From Brevundimonas vesicularis (GTDB taxonomy: Bacteria; Pseudomonadota; Alphaproteobacteria; Caulobacterales; Caulobacteraceae), in assembly GCF_014204545.1 (NCBI RefSeq), contig NZ_JACHLJ010000001.1:1054001-1118000 (forward strand): DNA of 64,000 nucleotides, given 5' to 3'. Positions 17,037-26,626 of this stretch are shown in pieces. Position 1 is the first letter of the stretch. Each line of letters opens with the position of its first letter. A model generated the notes under the pieces. The model was given only the letters and a program-made list of their open reading frames with translations, did no database searches and was not told the DNA's origin. The translations under genes were made by a program, and so were the position numbers.

Positions 17037-18305
17037 GTGGCCATCAAGGCCATCTGTCGCGACTGCCTGTGGACCGGCGATGATCCCGCCGGGCCGCGCG
17101 AGAACCGCTGTCCGGCGTGCGGATCGCGGCGCGTGGTCGCAGACGCCGAACTGGACCAGTTGTCGATCGCCCACATGGACTGCGACGCCTTCTACGCCTC
17201 AGTGGAGAAGCGCGACCGGCCAGAGTTGCGCGACAAGCCGGTGATCGTCGGGGGTGGAAAGCGCGGCGTGGTCTCCACCGCCTGCTATGTCGCGCGTCAG
17301 TACGGCGTCGGCTCGGCCATGCCGATGTTCAAGGCGCTGAAGGCCTGTCCCGAGGCCGTGGTGATCCGGCCGGACTTCACCAAATACGTCTTCGAATCGC
17401 AGCGCATTCTGGGGGCGTTGGGGCAGCTGACGCCGTTGATCCAGCCGTTGTCGCTGGATGAGGCCTGGGTCGATCTGTCGGGCACAGAGCGGCTGAACGG
17501 CGGCCCGCCGGCGTTGCAGCTGATCCGCTTCCAGAAACAGATCGAGGAGGAGACCGGCCTGACCGTCTCCATCGGCCTGGCGCCCAACCGCTTCCTGGCC
17601 AAGATGGCGTCGGAGATGGACAAGCCGCGCGGCTTCTCCGTCGTCGGCGCCGCCAACGCCCAGGCCCTGCTGGCGCCGCGCCCCGTCACCGCCCTGCCCG
17701 GCGTCGGGCCGGTGTTCGGCAAGGCGTTGCGCAGCGACGGCTATTCGACCATCGGGGATCTGGCGCGGGCGGACGTGCGCAACCTGGTCAAACGCTACGG
17801 CGAATCCGGTCTGCGCCTGCACGATCTGGCCCATGCCCGCGACGCCCGCGCCGTGAACCCCGAGCGAGATCGCAAGGGGATGAGCGCCGAAACCACCTTC
17901 AACGAAGACCTGAGTTCGGCCGAGGCGCTGGAGGCCGAGCTGTGGCCTCTGTGCGAGAAGCTGGCGTCCAAGGCTCGCCGCGACGGCGTCGCCAGCCGGG
18001 TGCTGGTGCTGAAGCTGCGGCGCACCGATTTCAAGATCGTGACCCGACGCGTCACCCTGCCCGATCCGGTGCAGACCGCCCGCGCCTTGTTCGCCGCGGG
18101 GCGCGATCTGCTGAAACCCGAGCTGGGCCGCCCCTATCGTCTGATCGGCATCGGCATGGCGGACGTGCAGGACGCCGAGGACGCGCCCGCCGGCCTGTTC
18201 CAGACCCCCGAGACCCGGGCCTTGAAGACCGAACGCGCCATCGACGTGCTGCGCGAGAAGTTCGGCAAGGACGCAGTGGTGGCGGGCCGGGCGTTGAAGC
18301 CGTAG
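17037..18305 (+). CDS. dinB: DNA polymerase IV (Y family) with N-terminal zinc ribbon
   Basis: A 422-residue Y-family translesion polymerase. The palm begins [14 protein letters not shown] (catalytic Asp48), continues with the steric-gate region and [14 protein letters not shown], and has SLDEAWVDL as the second metal site. The finger-thumb HhH region ([14 protein letters not shown]) and little-finger domain follow. Ahead of the palm is an extra 40-residue segment with C7xxC10 and C25xxC28, spaced like a zinc ribbon and absent from E. coli Pol IV. GTG start at 17037. It is divergent from divK and no SOS box was found upstream. The next gene, pncB, starts nine bases after the stop. Confidence 0.94.
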   Translation: MAIKAICRDCLWTGDDPAGPRENRCPACGSRRVVADAELDQLSIAHMDCDAFYASVEKRDRPELRDKPVIVGGGKRGVVSTACYVARQYGVGSAMPMFKALKACPEAVVIRPDFTKYVFESQRILGALGQLTPLIQPLSLDEAWVDLSGTERLNGGPPALQLIRFQKQIEEETGLTVSIGLAPNRFLAKMASEMDKPRGFSVVGAANAQALLAPRPVTALPGVGPVFGKALRSDGYSTIGDLARADVRNLVKRYGESGLRLHDLAHARDARAVNPERDRKGMSAETTFNEDLSSAEALEAELWPLCEKLASKARRDGVASRVLVLKLRRTDFKIVTRRVTLPDPVQTARALFAAGRDLLKPELGRPYRLIGIGMADVQDAEDAPAGLFQTPETRALKTERAIDVLREKFGKDAVVAGRALKP

Positions 18306-18313
18306 GACAGGGC

Positions 18314-19609
18314 ATGGATCTCGCAAAACGCGCCTATGACCATGGCTTTCGCCTGGACCCGATCGTCCGCAGCCTGCTGGACACGGACTTCTACAAGCTG
18401 TTGATGCTGCAAATGATCTGGCGCGAGCATCGCGACGTGCCGGTCGTCTTCCAGGTCATCAACCGCACCAAGACCGTGCGTCTGGCCGATGAGATCGATA
18501 TCGACGCCTTGCGCGAACAGCTGGATCACGCCCGCACCCTGCGCTTCACCAACAAGGAGCTGGTCTGGCTGGCGGGCAACAGCTTCTATGGGGTGAAGCA
18601 GATCTTCTCGCCCGACTTCATCGCCTGGCTGACCGACTACCGCCTGCCGGACTACGACCTGTCGGTTCAGGACGGGCAGTATGTGCTGACCTTCTCGGGC
18701 CCCTGGGCCGAGGTGACGCTGTGGGAAATCCCGGCGCTGGCGATCCTGAACGAGTTGCGCTGCCGGGTCGGGATGCGGCGGCTGGGCCGGTTCGAGCTGG
18801 ACATCCTGTATTCGCGCGCCAAGACGCGGCTGTGGTCCAAGGTCGAGCGGCTACGCGCCTTGCCCGACCTGGCCCTGTCCGACTTCGGCACGCGGCGGCG
18901 GCACGGCTTCCTATGGCAACGCTGGTGCATTCAGGCGCTGAAGGAGGGGCTGGGCAAATCCTTCATCGGCACGTCCAACGTCCTGCACGCCATGGAGAAC
19001 GATCTGGAAGCCATCGGCACCAATGGCCACGAACTGCCGATGGTCATGGCGGCGCTGGCGCCCGACGACGCAGCGCTGGCCCAGGTGCCGTATGCGGTGC
19101 TGGACGAATGGCGCAGGCACTATGCGGGCAATCTGCTGATCGTCCTGCCCGACGCCTTCGGCACGGAGGCGTTTCTGGAGCAGGCGCCCGATTGGGTGGC
19201 GGACTGGACCGGTTTCCGTCCCGACTCGGCCCCGCCCATCCCGGCCGGCGACCGCCTGATTGACTGGTGGCGCGCGCATGGGCGCGACCCTAAAGAGAAG
19301 CTGCTGATCTTCTCGGACGGGATGAACATCGACGGGATCGAGGCGACCCACGCCCATTTCCACGACCGCGCGCGTCTCAGCTTCGGCTGGGGCACCAATC
19401 TGACCAATGATTTCCGCGACTGCTCGCCCGCTTTTGCGCCGGAACTGGAGCCCATCTCCCTGGTCTGCAAGGTGGTCGAGGCCGGAGGGCGGCCCGCCAT
19501 CAAACTGTCGGACAACCCGGAAAAGGCGGTCGGGGACCCGGCCGAGATCGAACGCTATCGCCGGGTCTTCGGCGTGCGCGGCCTGACCGCCCAGCCCGTC
19601 ACGGTGTGA
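18314..19609 (+). CDS. pncB: Nicotinate phosphoribosyltransferase
   Basis: A 431-residue enzyme that condenses nicotinate with PRPP, with ATP hydrolysis, in NAD salvage. Recognisable segments: [15 protein letters not shown] near the start, [15 protein letters not shown], the [10 protein letters not shown] and GTSNVLHA region (with a histidine in the loop between barrel strands), and [20 protein letters not shown], the PRPP/phosphate-binding end. The open frame extends far upstream inside dinB, but ATG 18314 with AGGACAGG before it is the sensible start, nine bases after dinB. Usual family length is about 400-440. Confidence 0.95.
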   Translation: MDLAKRAYDHGFRLDPIVRSLLDTDFYKLLMLQMIWREHRDVPVVFQVINRTKTVRLADEIDIDALREQLDHARTLRFTNKELVWLAGNSFYGVKQIFSPDFIAWLTDYRLPDYDLSVQDGQYVLTFSGPWAEVTLWEIPALAILNELRCRVGMRRLGRFELDILYSRAKTRLWSKVERLRALPDLALSDFGTRRRHGFLWQRWCIQALKEGLGKSFIGTSNVLHAMENDLEAIGTNGHELPMVMAALAPDDAALAQVPYAVLDEWRRHYAGNLLIVLPDAFGTEAFLEQAPDWVADWTGFRPDSAPPIPAGDRLIDWWRAHGRDPKEKLLIFSDGMNIDGIEATHAHFHDRARLSFGWGTNLTNDFRDCSPAFAPELEPISLVCKVVEAGGRPAIKLSDNPEKAVGDPAEIERYRRVFGVRGLTAQPVTV

Positions 19610-19645
19610 AACCCGGCCTTAAGCCCGTTGTGCGACAAGGCGGGC

Positions 19646-20386
19646 ATGAGCGCCTTTCTCGACAAGATGCGCCGCCGCGCCGGCCGCTATCTCGATGTCC
19701 GTCCTGCCGACGTGCGACCCGCGCGCGGCGTCCTCAGCCTGTCGTTCGACGACATCCCGGCATCGGCCTGGACCGAGGCCGGGCCGATCCTGGCCCAGCA
19801 TGGGGTCAAGGCGACCTACTATGTCTGCGGAGGCCTGTCGGGCGGCCGCAATCTGGACCTGCCCCAGTTTGAGGTGGAGCACCTGCAGGCCCTCCATGAG
19901 GCCGGGCACGAAGTCGGATGCCACACCTACGAGCATGTCTCGACCCTGACCCTGTCGCCGGCCCAGCTAGACGCCAGCCTGGCCCGCAACGCCGCCTGGG
20001 TGGCCGAGCGGCTGGACGGACACGAAATGCAGACCTTCGCCTATCCCTTCGGCGATTGCGCCTTGGGATCGAAAGCCGTGATCGACAAACGCTTCCTGTG
20101 CGGGCGCGGCGTCCGCGACGGGATCAACGCCGGACGTTCGGATCGCAATCTGCTACAAGCCATCGGCCTGGAGAGCCGTCGCCTGCCCGGCTACGATATG
20201 GAGGCGCTGGTGGCGGAGACGAGGGCCTCGAACGGCTGGCTGATCGCCTACGGCCACGACGTCAGCGACACGCCGACGCCATATGGTTGTTGTCCAGAGG
20301 ATATCGATCGATTGATCCGACTGGCCAAGGCGGCCGATCTGGACATCCAGCCGGTCGCGGCGGCGTGGCGGATGGCGACAGCCTGA
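19646..20386 (+). CDS. Polysaccharide deacetylase family protein
   Basis: A 246-residue NodB-homology (carbohydrate esterase 4) protein. Metal and catalytic motifs are present: LSFDDIPASA (motif 1, catalytic Asp and metal Asp), CHTYEHVS (motif 2, the His pair), and FAYPFGDCALGS (motif 3). No signal peptide is apparent, so it may act in the cytoplasm, for example on an exopolysaccharide intermediate, or be exported another way. ATG 19646 has AAGG six bases upstream; GTG 19628 is an alternative. It follows pncB by 36 bases. Substrate unknown. Confidence 0.85.
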   Translation: MSAFLDKMRRRAGRYLDVRPADVRPARGVLSLSFDDIPASAWTEAGPILAQHGVKATYYVCGGLSGGRNLDLPQFEVEHLQALHEAGHEVGCHTYEHVSTLTLSPAQLDASLARNAAWVAERLDGHEMQTFAYPFGDCALGSKAVIDKRFLCGRGVRDGINAGRSDRNLLQAIGLESRRLPGYDMEALVAETRASNGWLIAYGHDVSDTPTPYGCCPEDIDRLIRLAKAADLDIQPVAAAWRMATA

Positions 20387-20390
20387 GAGA

Positions 20391-21287
20391 TCAGGCGCCC
20401 GTACGCCGATCCGCCCAGGCGATCAGCTCCTTGCGGGGCCAGATCATCAGCCATGACCGCGCGGTGTATTCCCCGCAGTCGATCAGCGCCTTCCTCGACG
20501 CTGAGGCCGTGCCGGCTCGCTCGGTATGGATCTCGCCCGGTCCTTGGTGGACCATGAAGGCCCCGCCCTTCAGCGGGTTCAGGCGCAGGTGCGCCAGGCG
20601 GGGGCTGATCTCGGTCAGGGGCGGGTCGTAGAACCAGCTGGAGCCGATCATGCCGGCCAGTTCGGACCGCGCGCGGCACAGTTCGGCCGCTGTCGCCCAG
20701 GCCTCGTTCCAGCCGTCCTCGTTGAAGCCGCGCAACCAGCGGCTCTCGGTGTGAACCTCCAGCCAGGGCTCCCGCTTGGCGCCCGCCGCCAGATAGCGGA
20801 ACAGCGGTTTGACGCCCCAGCCCTCGCGGACGTGTTTGACGATCTGGCCCGGCCCGACCGGCGACGACAGGTCTATGACCTGGCTCTTGGCGCCCGGCAC
20901 GCTGAGCGCCAGGGTGAAGCGCACGTCCTTGGACCAGTGGTCGAAAACGTAGTCGCCCTCGGCCTTGTCCAGAAACCCCGCCAACTGTTCGATCCAGTAG
21001 GGATAGAGGGCCATGACCTCGGCCGGCAGGCTCATCGCCGCCGCCCGGTCGGGCAGTTGCAGCGCCCAGGCGGCGACCAGGCCGCGACGCACATCGTCGG
21101 ATGCATCAGCGCCCAACAGCGCATCCACCGCCTTGGCCGGCATTTCGAAGTCCCAATGCGGCGCGGCCTCGGCGGCCTTCTGCGCGGCCGGGAGCACGGC
21201 GGCGTCCACGCGCGCGCGGTCGTCAGGGGACAACCGCGCCAGCACGGCATGGAAGGCGGCGACGTCGGGGGTCAGATGCATATCCAT
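20391..21287 (-). CDS. Conserved-type hypothetical protein
   Basis: A 298-residue soluble protein that I cannot assign to a family. It is rich in Trp and charged residues, with blocks VFDHWSKDVRFTLALSVPGA, FNEDGWNEAWATAAELCRAR and GSSWFYDPPLTEISPRLAHL. The last third, ending YTARSWLMIWPRKELIAWA, is well structured. There is no signal peptide or membrane segment. Codon usage is normal for the genome. It is convergent with the deacetylase gene (stops five bases apart) and divergent from the RidA-family gene. Confidence 0.7.
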   Translation of the reverse strand: MDMHLTPDVAAFHAVLARLSPDDRARVDAAVLPAAQKAAEAAPHWDFEMPAKAVDALLGADASDDVRRGLVAAWALQLPDRAAAMSLPAEVMALYPYWIEQLAGFLDKAEGDYVFDHWSKDVRFTLALSVPGAKSQVIDLSSPVGPGQIVKHVREGWGVKPLFRYLAAGAKREPWLEVHTESRWLRGFNEDGWNEAWATAAELCRARSELAGMIGSSWFYDPPLTEISPRLAHLRLNPLKGGAFMVHQGPGEIHTERAGTASASRKALIDCGEYTARSWLMIWPRKELIAWADRRTGA

Positions 21288-21392
21288 GATCGCATCATGA
21301 CACGGCGCGGTTGGCGAACCTTTAAAGCGCGCCGAACGGGTGACGCCGCCCTTGCCCCGCGCTAAACCGCGCCCAGATAAACAGGAGCCCCC

Positions 21393-21851
21393 ATGAGCAT
21401 CGAAGCCCGCATCGCCGAACTCGGCCTCACCCTACCGGAACCCGCCAAGCCGGTGGCTAGCTATGTCTCCTATGTCCGCTCGGGCAATCAGGTCACCATC
21501 TCGGGCCAGTTGTCGAATGACGCGAACGGCGGGATCAAGGGCACGGTTGGCGTGGACGTGACGCCGGAGCAGGCGCTGGAAGCCGCGCGTCTGTGCGGTC
21601 TGAACCTGATCGCCCAGATCAAGGCCGCCTGCGATGGCGATCTGGACCGGGTGGTCCGCATCGTGAAGCTGGGCGGCTTCGTCCAGGCCGGTCCCGACTT
21701 CATCGCCATTCCCGCCGTGATCAACGGCTGCTCGGACCTGATGGTCGAAGTCTTCGGCGATGCGGGCAAGCACGCCCGCTCGGCCGTCGGCGTCTACAAG
21801 CTGCCGCTCGGCTTCGCCGTCGAGATCGATGCGATCGTGGAGATCCGCTGA
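21393..21851 (+). CDS. RidA/YjgF family protein
   Basis: A 152-residue protein of the RidA (YjgF/YER057c/UK114) superfamily in its longer subgroup: YVSYVRSGNQVTISGQL at the start, LIAQIKAACDGDLDRVVRI in the middle, and HARSAVGVYKLPLGFAVEID at the end, including the Arg that contacts the carboxylate of the imine substrate. RidA members deaminate reactive enamines and imines made by PLP enzymes; several in this subgroup have unproven activity. An AGGAG site precedes the ATG. Its stop is overlapped by the CTG that I take as the start of the next gene. Confidence 0.9.
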   Translation: MSIEARIAELGLTLPEPAKPVASYVSYVRSGNQVTISGQLSNDANGGIKGTVGVDVTPEQALEAARLCGLNLIAQIKAACDGDLDRVVRIVKLGGFVQAGPDFIAIPAVINGCSDLMVEVFGDAGKHARSAVGVYKLPLGFAVEIDAIVEIR

Positions 21852-22993
21852 TCTTTCAAATCTCGGTTCACGAAGGGATCGCCGAAATCGGCCGCGAGGC
21901 CTGGGACGCGTGCGCGCATCCCACCGGCGATCCCTTCGTCTCCTATGATTTTCTGCACGCCTGCGAGGCCTCAGGCAGCGCCGCGCCGCGCCAGGGATGG
22001 GCCCCGCGTCATCTGGCCCTGAGGGATGAAGACAACGCCGTGCTCGGCGTCATGCCCCTCTATCTGAAGGGCAACAGCCAAGGCGAATACGTCTTCGACC
22101 ACAGCTGGGCCGACGCCTATGAGCGGGCCGGCGGGCGTTATTATCCCAAGCTGCTGGGCGCCGTGCCGTTCACCCCGGCGACCGGCCCGCGCTTCCTGAA
22201 CCATCCCGACACCGACGCCGCCACGGTGCGTCAGGCGCTGATCCAGGGCGCGGTGACGCTGGTCGAGCGACTGGGCGTCTCGTCCCTGCACGTCAACTTC
22301 CCCACAGAACCGGAATGGTCGGCCATGGCCGAGGCGGGCCTGCTGCCGCGCCAGGACATCCAGTTCATCTGGCGCAACAACGGCTATCAGACCTTCGACG
22401 ACTTCCTCGCGGCCCTGTCGGCCAACCGCCGCAAGACCATCAAGCGCGAGCGCCGCGACGCCCAGGCCGACCTCGACATCCGCGTCCTGACCGGCGCCGA
22501 CATCACCGAGGCGCACTGGGACGCCTTCTTCGCCTTCTACATGGACACCGGCTCGCGCAAATGGGGCCAGCCCTATCTGACGCGCGACTTCTTCAGCCGC
22601 GTCGGCGCAACCATGGCCGACCGGATCGCCCTGGTCATGGCGTTTAGGGACCAGACGCCCATTGCCGGCGCCCTGAACTTCATCGGCCGTGACGCACTGT
22701 ATGGCCGCCAGTGGGGCACGCTGGAAGACGTGCCCTTCCTGCATTTTGAGCTTTGCTATTATCAGGCTATCAAATTCGCCATTTCGCGTGGTCTGTCCCG
22801 CGTCGAGGCCGGGGCCCAAGGCGACCACAAGATCGCGCGCGGCTATCTGCCCTCCCCCGTCTATTCTGCCCACTTCATCGCCGACCCCGCCCTGCGCGAT
22901 CCCGTCGCCCGCTATCTTGACGGCGAACGCCCGGCCGTCGATGCAGAGATGCGGGCGATGACCGAGGAACTATCGCCCTACAAGCAGGCATAG
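21848..22993 (+). CDS. FemAB-like/GNAT N-acyltransferase (DUF482), CTG start
   Basis: A 381-residue member of the COG3146/DUF482 group, related to FemAB and GNAT acyltransferases: DPFVSYDFLHACEASG, GVMPLYLKGNSQGEYVFDHS, ANRRKTIKRERRDAQ and ARGYLPSPVYSAHFI near the end. The role is described as peptidoglycan biosynthesis or recognition, but the real substrate is unproven. There is no ATG, GTG or TTG in a sensible place: the coding match begins right at CTG 21848, which overlaps the RidA stop as CTGA and has GGAG five bases upstream. The open frame continues upstream to an ATG at 21593 inside the RidA gene, but that part is non-homologous. Confidence 0.87.
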   Translation: MIFQISVHEGIAEIGREAWDACAHPTGDPFVSYDFLHACEASGSAAPRQGWAPRHLALRDEDNAVLGVMPLYLKGNSQGEYVFDHSWADAYERAGGRYYPKLLGAVPFTPATGPRFLNHPDTDAATVRQALIQGAVTLVERLGVSSLHVNFPTEPEWSAMAEAGLLPRQDIQFIWRNNGYQTFDDFLAALSANRRKTIKRERRDAQADLDIRVLTGADITEAHWDAFFAFYMDTGSRKWGQPYLTRDFFSRVGATMADRIALVMAFRDQTPIAGALNFIGRDALYGRQWGTLEDVPFLHFELCYYQAIKFAISRGLSRVEAGAQGDHKIARGYLPSPVYSAHFIADPALRDPVARYLDGERPAVDAEMRAMTEELSPYKQA

Positions 22994-22995
22994 AA

Positions 22996-23025
22996 AAAGG
23001 CCCGGCTGCTGCCAGCCGGGCCTTT
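22996..23025. terminator. Bidirectional terminator after the FemAB-like gene and clpA
   Basis: A perfect 13-bp stem (22996-23008 with 23013-23025) with a CTGC loop; A-runs on the left and T-runs on the right flank the GC core, so both strands can terminate. Confidence 0.9.
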
Positions 23026-23045
23026 CGCCATCACCATTTTAAGGA

Positions 23046-25346
23046 TCAGGCCGTCTCTTCTTCCTCGGCCTTCGCGGGCGCGCTGGCGCTCGTGATGTCG
23101 AAGTCGATCTTGCCGTCCTTCAGCTGGACCCTGACGTGTCCGCCGCGCGTCAGGCGGCCGAATAGGATGTCGTCGGCCAGCGGCTTCTTGATCGAGTCCT
23201 GGATGACCCGCGCCAGCGGACGCGCGCCATACAGTTCGTCGAAGCCGTTCTTGGCCAGCCAGTCGGCGGCTTCGTCGGTCAGTTCGATGGTGATGTTGCG
23301 GTCCGCCAGCTGGGCTTCCAGCTGAAGGACGAACTTGGTCACCACCGAGCGGATCGTGTCGGCCTGCAACGGCTTGAAGGCCACGATGGCGTCCAGGCGA
23401 TTACGGAACTCCGGCGCGAACAGGCGCTGGATGGCCTTGTCGTCCTCACCCTCGACCTTGCCCCGGCCGAAGCCGATGGAGGCGCGCGCGTTGTCGGCGG
23501 CCCCGGCATTGGTGGTCATGATCAGGATGACGTTCCTGAAATCGACCTTCTTGCCGACCGCATCGGTCAGCATGCCGTTGTCCATCACCTGCAGCAGGAT
23601 GTTGTAGACATCCGGGTGGGCCTTCTCGATCTCATCCAACAGCACGACGGCATGCGGATGCTGATCGACCGCGTCGGTCAGAAGCCCGCCCTGGTCATGG
23701 CCGACGTAGCCGGGAGGCGCGCCGATCAGACGGCTGACCGTGTGGCGCTCCATATATTCCGACATGTCGAAGCGCTGCATCTCGATGCCCAGAGTGGCGG
23801 CAAGCTGCTTGGCGACCTCGGTCTTGCCGACGCCGGTGGGGCCGCTGAACAGGAAGCTGCCGATCGGCTTGTTCGGATCGCGCAGACCCGCCCGCGCCAG
23901 CTTCATGGCCGCCGACACCTGTTCGATGGCCTGTTCCTGACCAAAGACCGCGCGCTTCAGATCGGTTTCCAACTCGCGCAGGCTTTCCGTGTCGGATTTG
24001 GACACCGACTTGGCGGGGATGCGGGCCATCTTGGCGATGACGGCCTCGACCTCCTTCTGGCCGATGACCTTCTTGCGCTTGGATTCGACCAGCAGCATCT
24101 GGCCGGCGCCCGCCTCGTCGATCACGTCGATCGCCTTGTCAGGCAGTTTGCGGTCGGTCATGTAGCGGGCCGACAGCTCGACCGCGGTGCGGATGGCGCT
24201 GTCGGTATAGCGGACCTTGTGGTGCTGCTCGTAGTAGGTCTTCAGACCCTTCAGGATCTTCACCGTATCCTCGACCGTCGGCTCGTTGACGTCGATCTTC
24301 TGGAAGCGACGCACCAGGGCGCGGTCCTTCTCGAAGTGCTGACGATATTCCTTGTAGGTCGTCGATCCCATGCAGCGCAGCGTGCCGGACGCCAGGGCCG
24401 GTTTCAGCAGGTTCGAAGCGTCCATCGCCCCGCCCGAGGTTGCGCCCGCGCCAATCACCGTGTGGATCTCATCGATGAAGAGCACGGCGTTGTCGTGGTT
24501 CTCCAGTTCCTTGACCACCTGTTTCAGGCGTTCCTCGAAGTCGCCGCGATAGCGGGTGCCGGCCAGCAACGCGCCCATATCGAGCGAATAGATGGTGGCG
24601 TCCTTCAGGACGTCGGGCACTTCGCCGTTGACGATCTTGCGGGCCAGACCTTCGGCGATGGCGGTCTTGCCGACGCCGGGGTCGCCCACCAGAAGCGGGT
24701 TGTTCTTGGTCCGACGGCACAGGATCTGGATCGAGCGATCCACCTCGGCCTGACGACCGATCAGCGGGTCGACCTTGCCCTGGCGCGACTTCTCGTTGAG
24801 GTCGACGCAATAGGCTTCCAGCGCCTCACCGCCCTGTTTGACGGCGGACGCATCTTCGGCCTCTTCGGGCGAAGCGCCCTTGGCCGGACGCGCCTCGTTG
24901 GCGCCCGCCTTCTTGGCGATGCCGTGGGCGATGAAGTTGACCGCGTCATAGCGCGTCATGTCCTGCTCTTGCAGGAAGTAGGCGGCATGGCTCTCGCGCT
25001 CGGAGAAGATGGCGACCAGCACATTGGCGCCGGACACTTCCTCGCGGCCGGACGACTGGACGTGGATGACCGCACGCTGGATCACGCGCTGGAAGCCGGC
25101 GGTCGGCTTGGCGTCCTCACCGTCGCTGGTCGCCAGGGCGGCCAGGTCGTTGTCGACATAGAGGGTCAGCGCCGCTTTCAACGCCGACAGATCGACGTTG
25201 CAGGCCTGCATGACGCCGGTCGCGTCGGGATCGTCGATCAGCGCGAGCAGCAGGTGCTCAAGCGTCGCATACTCGTGCCTGCGCGCATTGGCGTATCCCA
25301 CCGCGCGGTGCAGGGTTTCTTCGAGAGGACGGGAAAATGAAGGCAT
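23046..25346 (-). CDS. clpA: ATP-dependent Clp protease ATP-binding subunit ClpA
   Basis: A 766-residue AAA+ unfoldase. Start at [20 protein letters not shown] (25346) with GGAG seven bases upstream; the open frame continues upstream only as a shadow of clpS. The N-domain has two Clp_N repeats (about 1-145). D1 carries Walker A GDPGVGKT and Walker [10 protein letters not shown]2 carries GPTGVGKT and [13 protein letters not shown]. It unfolds substrates for ClpP, including N-degron proteins delivered by ClpS. The acidic tail KAEEEETA is unusual but minor. It follows clpS after 13 bases. Confidence 0.97.
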   Translation of the reverse strand: MPSFSRPLEETLHRAVGYANARRHEYATLEHLLLALIDDPDATGVMQACNVDLSALKAALTLYVDNDLAALATSDGEDAKPTAGFQRVIQRAVIHVQSSGREEVSGANVLVAIFSERESHAAYFLQEQDMTRYDAVNFIAHGIAKKAGANEARPAKGASPEEAEDASAVKQGGEALEAYCVDLNEKSRQGKVDPLIGRQAEVDRSIQILCRRTKNNPLLVGDPGVGKTAIAEGLARKIVNGEVPDVLKDATIYSLDMGALLAGTRYRGDFEERLKQVVKELENHDNAVLFIDEIHTVIGAGATSGGAMDASNLLKPALASGTLRCMGSTTYKEYRQHFEKDRALVRRFQKIDVNEPTVEDTVKILKGLKTYYEQHHKVRYTDSAIRTAVELSARYMTDRKLPDKAIDVIDEAGAGQMLLVESKRKKVIGQKEVEAVIAKMARIPAKSVSKSDTESLRELETDLKRAVFGQEQAIEQVSAAMKLARAGLRDPNKPIGSFLFSGPTGVGKTEVAKQLAATLGIEMQRFDMSEYMERHTVSRLIGAPPGYVGHDQGGLLTDAVDQHPHAVVLLDEIEKAHPDVYNILLQVMDNGMLTDAVGKKVDFRNVILIMTTNAGAADNARASIGFGRGKVEGEDDKAIQRLFAPEFRNRLDAIVAFKPLQADTIRSVVTKFVLQLEAQLADRNITIELTDEAADWLAKNGFDELYGARPLARVIQDSIKKPLADDILFGRLTRGGHVRVQLKDGKIDFDITSASAPAKAEEEETA

Positions 25347-25359
25347 AGGGAGGCTCCTC

Positions 25360-25689
25360 TCAGTCCTTTTCCATCGTGCATTGCAGAGGGTGCTGGTGGC
25401 GGCGCGCGGTCTCGATGACCTGCGCGACCTTGGTCTCGGCGACCTCGTAGGTGAAGACGCCGCAGACGCCGACGCCATGCTGATGCACATGCAGCATGAT
25501 GCGGGTGGCCTCTTCCCGGCTCTTCTGGAAGAACCGCTCCAGCACATAGACGACGAATTCCATCGGCGAATAATCGTCGTTCAAAATCAGCACTCGATAG
25601 AGCGAGGGCTTTTGCAGCTTCGGCTTTGTTTCGGTGACGACGGCGGTTCCTTGACCGCCGCCGGTCTCACCGGGCCTTTGTATGGGCAT
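25360..25689 (-). CDS. clpS: ClpA adaptor protein ClpS
   Basis: A 109-residue adaptor. After a flexible N-terminal 25 residues, the core [20 protein letters not shown] contains the Asn-Asp-Asp N-degron pocket, followed by [20 protein letters not shown], the conserved His pair and Val-Gly-Val stretch. It binds proteins with an N-terminal Leu, Phe, Tyr or Trp and hands them to ClpA. It is the first gene of a clpS-clpA operon; a heat-shock-like promoter is suggested upstream. Confidence 0.96.
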   Translation of the reverse strand: MPIQRPGETGGGQGTAVVTETKPKLQKPSLYRVLILNDDYSPMEFVVYVLERFFQKSREEATRIMLHVHQHGVGVCGVFTYEVAETKVAQVIETARRHQHPLQCTMEKD

Positions 25690-25726
25690 TCGTGTTCCGT
25701 AATCGGGGAGTCGTCTTGGCTCTCAG

Positions 25727-25752
25727 ATAGGGAATGATGGCTTGAATTGAAG
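25727..25752 (-). promoter_or_regulatory. Candidate heat-shock-like promoter of clpS
   Basis: On the minus strand CTTCAA (25747-25752) and CCCTAT (25727-25732) are 14 bases apart, close to the sigma-32 pattern CTTGAA-N13/14-CCCCAT, with the -10 element 38 bases from the clpS ATG. One base of the -35 element deviates. Confidence 0.3.
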
Positions 25753-25805
25753 CGGCGTCCAGTCACGGATTGCGTGAACGGCAAATCACGGACGCAGAAC
25801 AGAAA

Positions 25806-25833
25806 AAGGCCCCGGAGCGAACTCCGGGGCCTT
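25806..25833 (-). terminator. Terminator of the phasin gene
   Basis: A perfect 12-bp stem (25806-25817 with 25822-25833) and CGAA loop, lying 27 bases after the phasin stop. On the minus strand the stem is followed by a TTTTTC run. Confidence 0.88.
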
Positions 25834-25859
25834 CTCGATCGACCAAACGGTTCGCTGGT

Positions 25860-26351
25860 TTAGCGAGCGGCCTGGAAGGTTTCGACCGAGGCGGTGACGC
25901 GCTCGTTGATCGGCTTGATGCTGTCCTTGACCGTGGCGGTGACGATTTCGTTCGTCTTGGTCAGCTCGGCGACATAGCGCTCCATCGACTTCTTGGCCCA
26001 GGCGGTCTGGAGCTCGAAGAACTCCTGCACCGAACGGGCGGTCGACAGTTCCTTGGAGGCGGCGACGCCGTCTTCCCAGGAGGACTTGGCGAAGCCCAGC
26101 GCCTGTTGCGACAGGGCCTCGGCGCCCTTCTGGGCGACGGTGACCGACTCGACCATGGCTTCCAGGGTCTTCTTGCTGTGCGCGTTCAGCTCAGCCATCG
26201 AGGCCGTCGACTTGTCCATGCCTTCACGGAAGGCCTGCGTGCCAGCAGCCTGCATGGTTTCGGCTTGCGCCTTGACCTTGGCGGCGGCCGAAGTCGCGGC
26301 GGCGGTGGCTTGGTCGGCGGTTTTCTTCATCGTTTCGGCGGCGTCGGCCAT
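25860..26351 (-). CDS. Phasin family protein
   Basis: A 163-residue, Ala/Lys/Glu-rich, almost entirely helical protein without cysteine, typical of granule-coating phasins. The N-terminus MADAAETMKKTADQATAAAT is followed by MAELNAHSKKTLEAMVESVT and FELQTAWAKKSMERYVAELT, the family's conserved helical block. Phasins cover polyhydroxyalkanoate granules and control their size. ATG 26351 has GGAG eight bases upstream; a longer frame to 26477 is not coding. A perfect palindrome that could be a PhaR operator sits 114 bases upstream of the start. No PHA synthase is in the window. Confidence 0.88.
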   Translation of the reverse strand: MADAAETMKKTADQATAAATSAAAKVKAQAETMQAAGTQAFREGMDKSTASMAELNAHSKKTLEAMVESVTVAQKGAEALSQQALGFAKSSWEDGVAASKELSTARSVQEFFELQTAWAKKSMERYVAELTKTNEIVTATVKDSIKPINERVTASVETFQAAR

Positions 26352-26464
26352 GATCGTCTCTCCGGTAGAAGGTCCTTGGGGACGGACCTGAGGGCGGAAA
26401 TAATGACGCGAGAGGATCTCGCAGACCCGTAATATGCTGCAAGTGCGAAGGCTTTTCAAGCGTT

Positions 26465-26479
26465 TTGTGCAATGCACAA
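26465..26479. promoter_or_regulatory. 15-bp perfect palindrome, candidate PhaR operator
   Basis: TTGTGCAATGCACAA reads TTGTGCA-A-TGCACAA, perfect about its centre, with TGC and GCA half-sites as expected for the PHA-granule repressor PhaR. It lies in the phasin/carboxypeptidase divergent region. Another TGC-rich stretch lies nearer the phasin, at about 26435-26445. Confidence 0.45.
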
Positions 26480-26626
26480 TATGATCGACAATAACCTTGA
26501 TCGGTCAGTCAAATTTGCGTTGACGCGCGGTTAACCACCACGAAACCCGCGCTTCCTATGCTAGCTGTTTGTTCGTGACGGCCGGGGGGCCTGTCGCACC
26601 CTGCTCACCGAGGGGTTGTCCCGCCC

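Noticed and set aside
23616-25340. 574-codon plus-strand frame opposite clpA
   Set aside because: Shadow of clpA; no family resemblance, Gly/Arg/His-rich composition typical of antisense frames.
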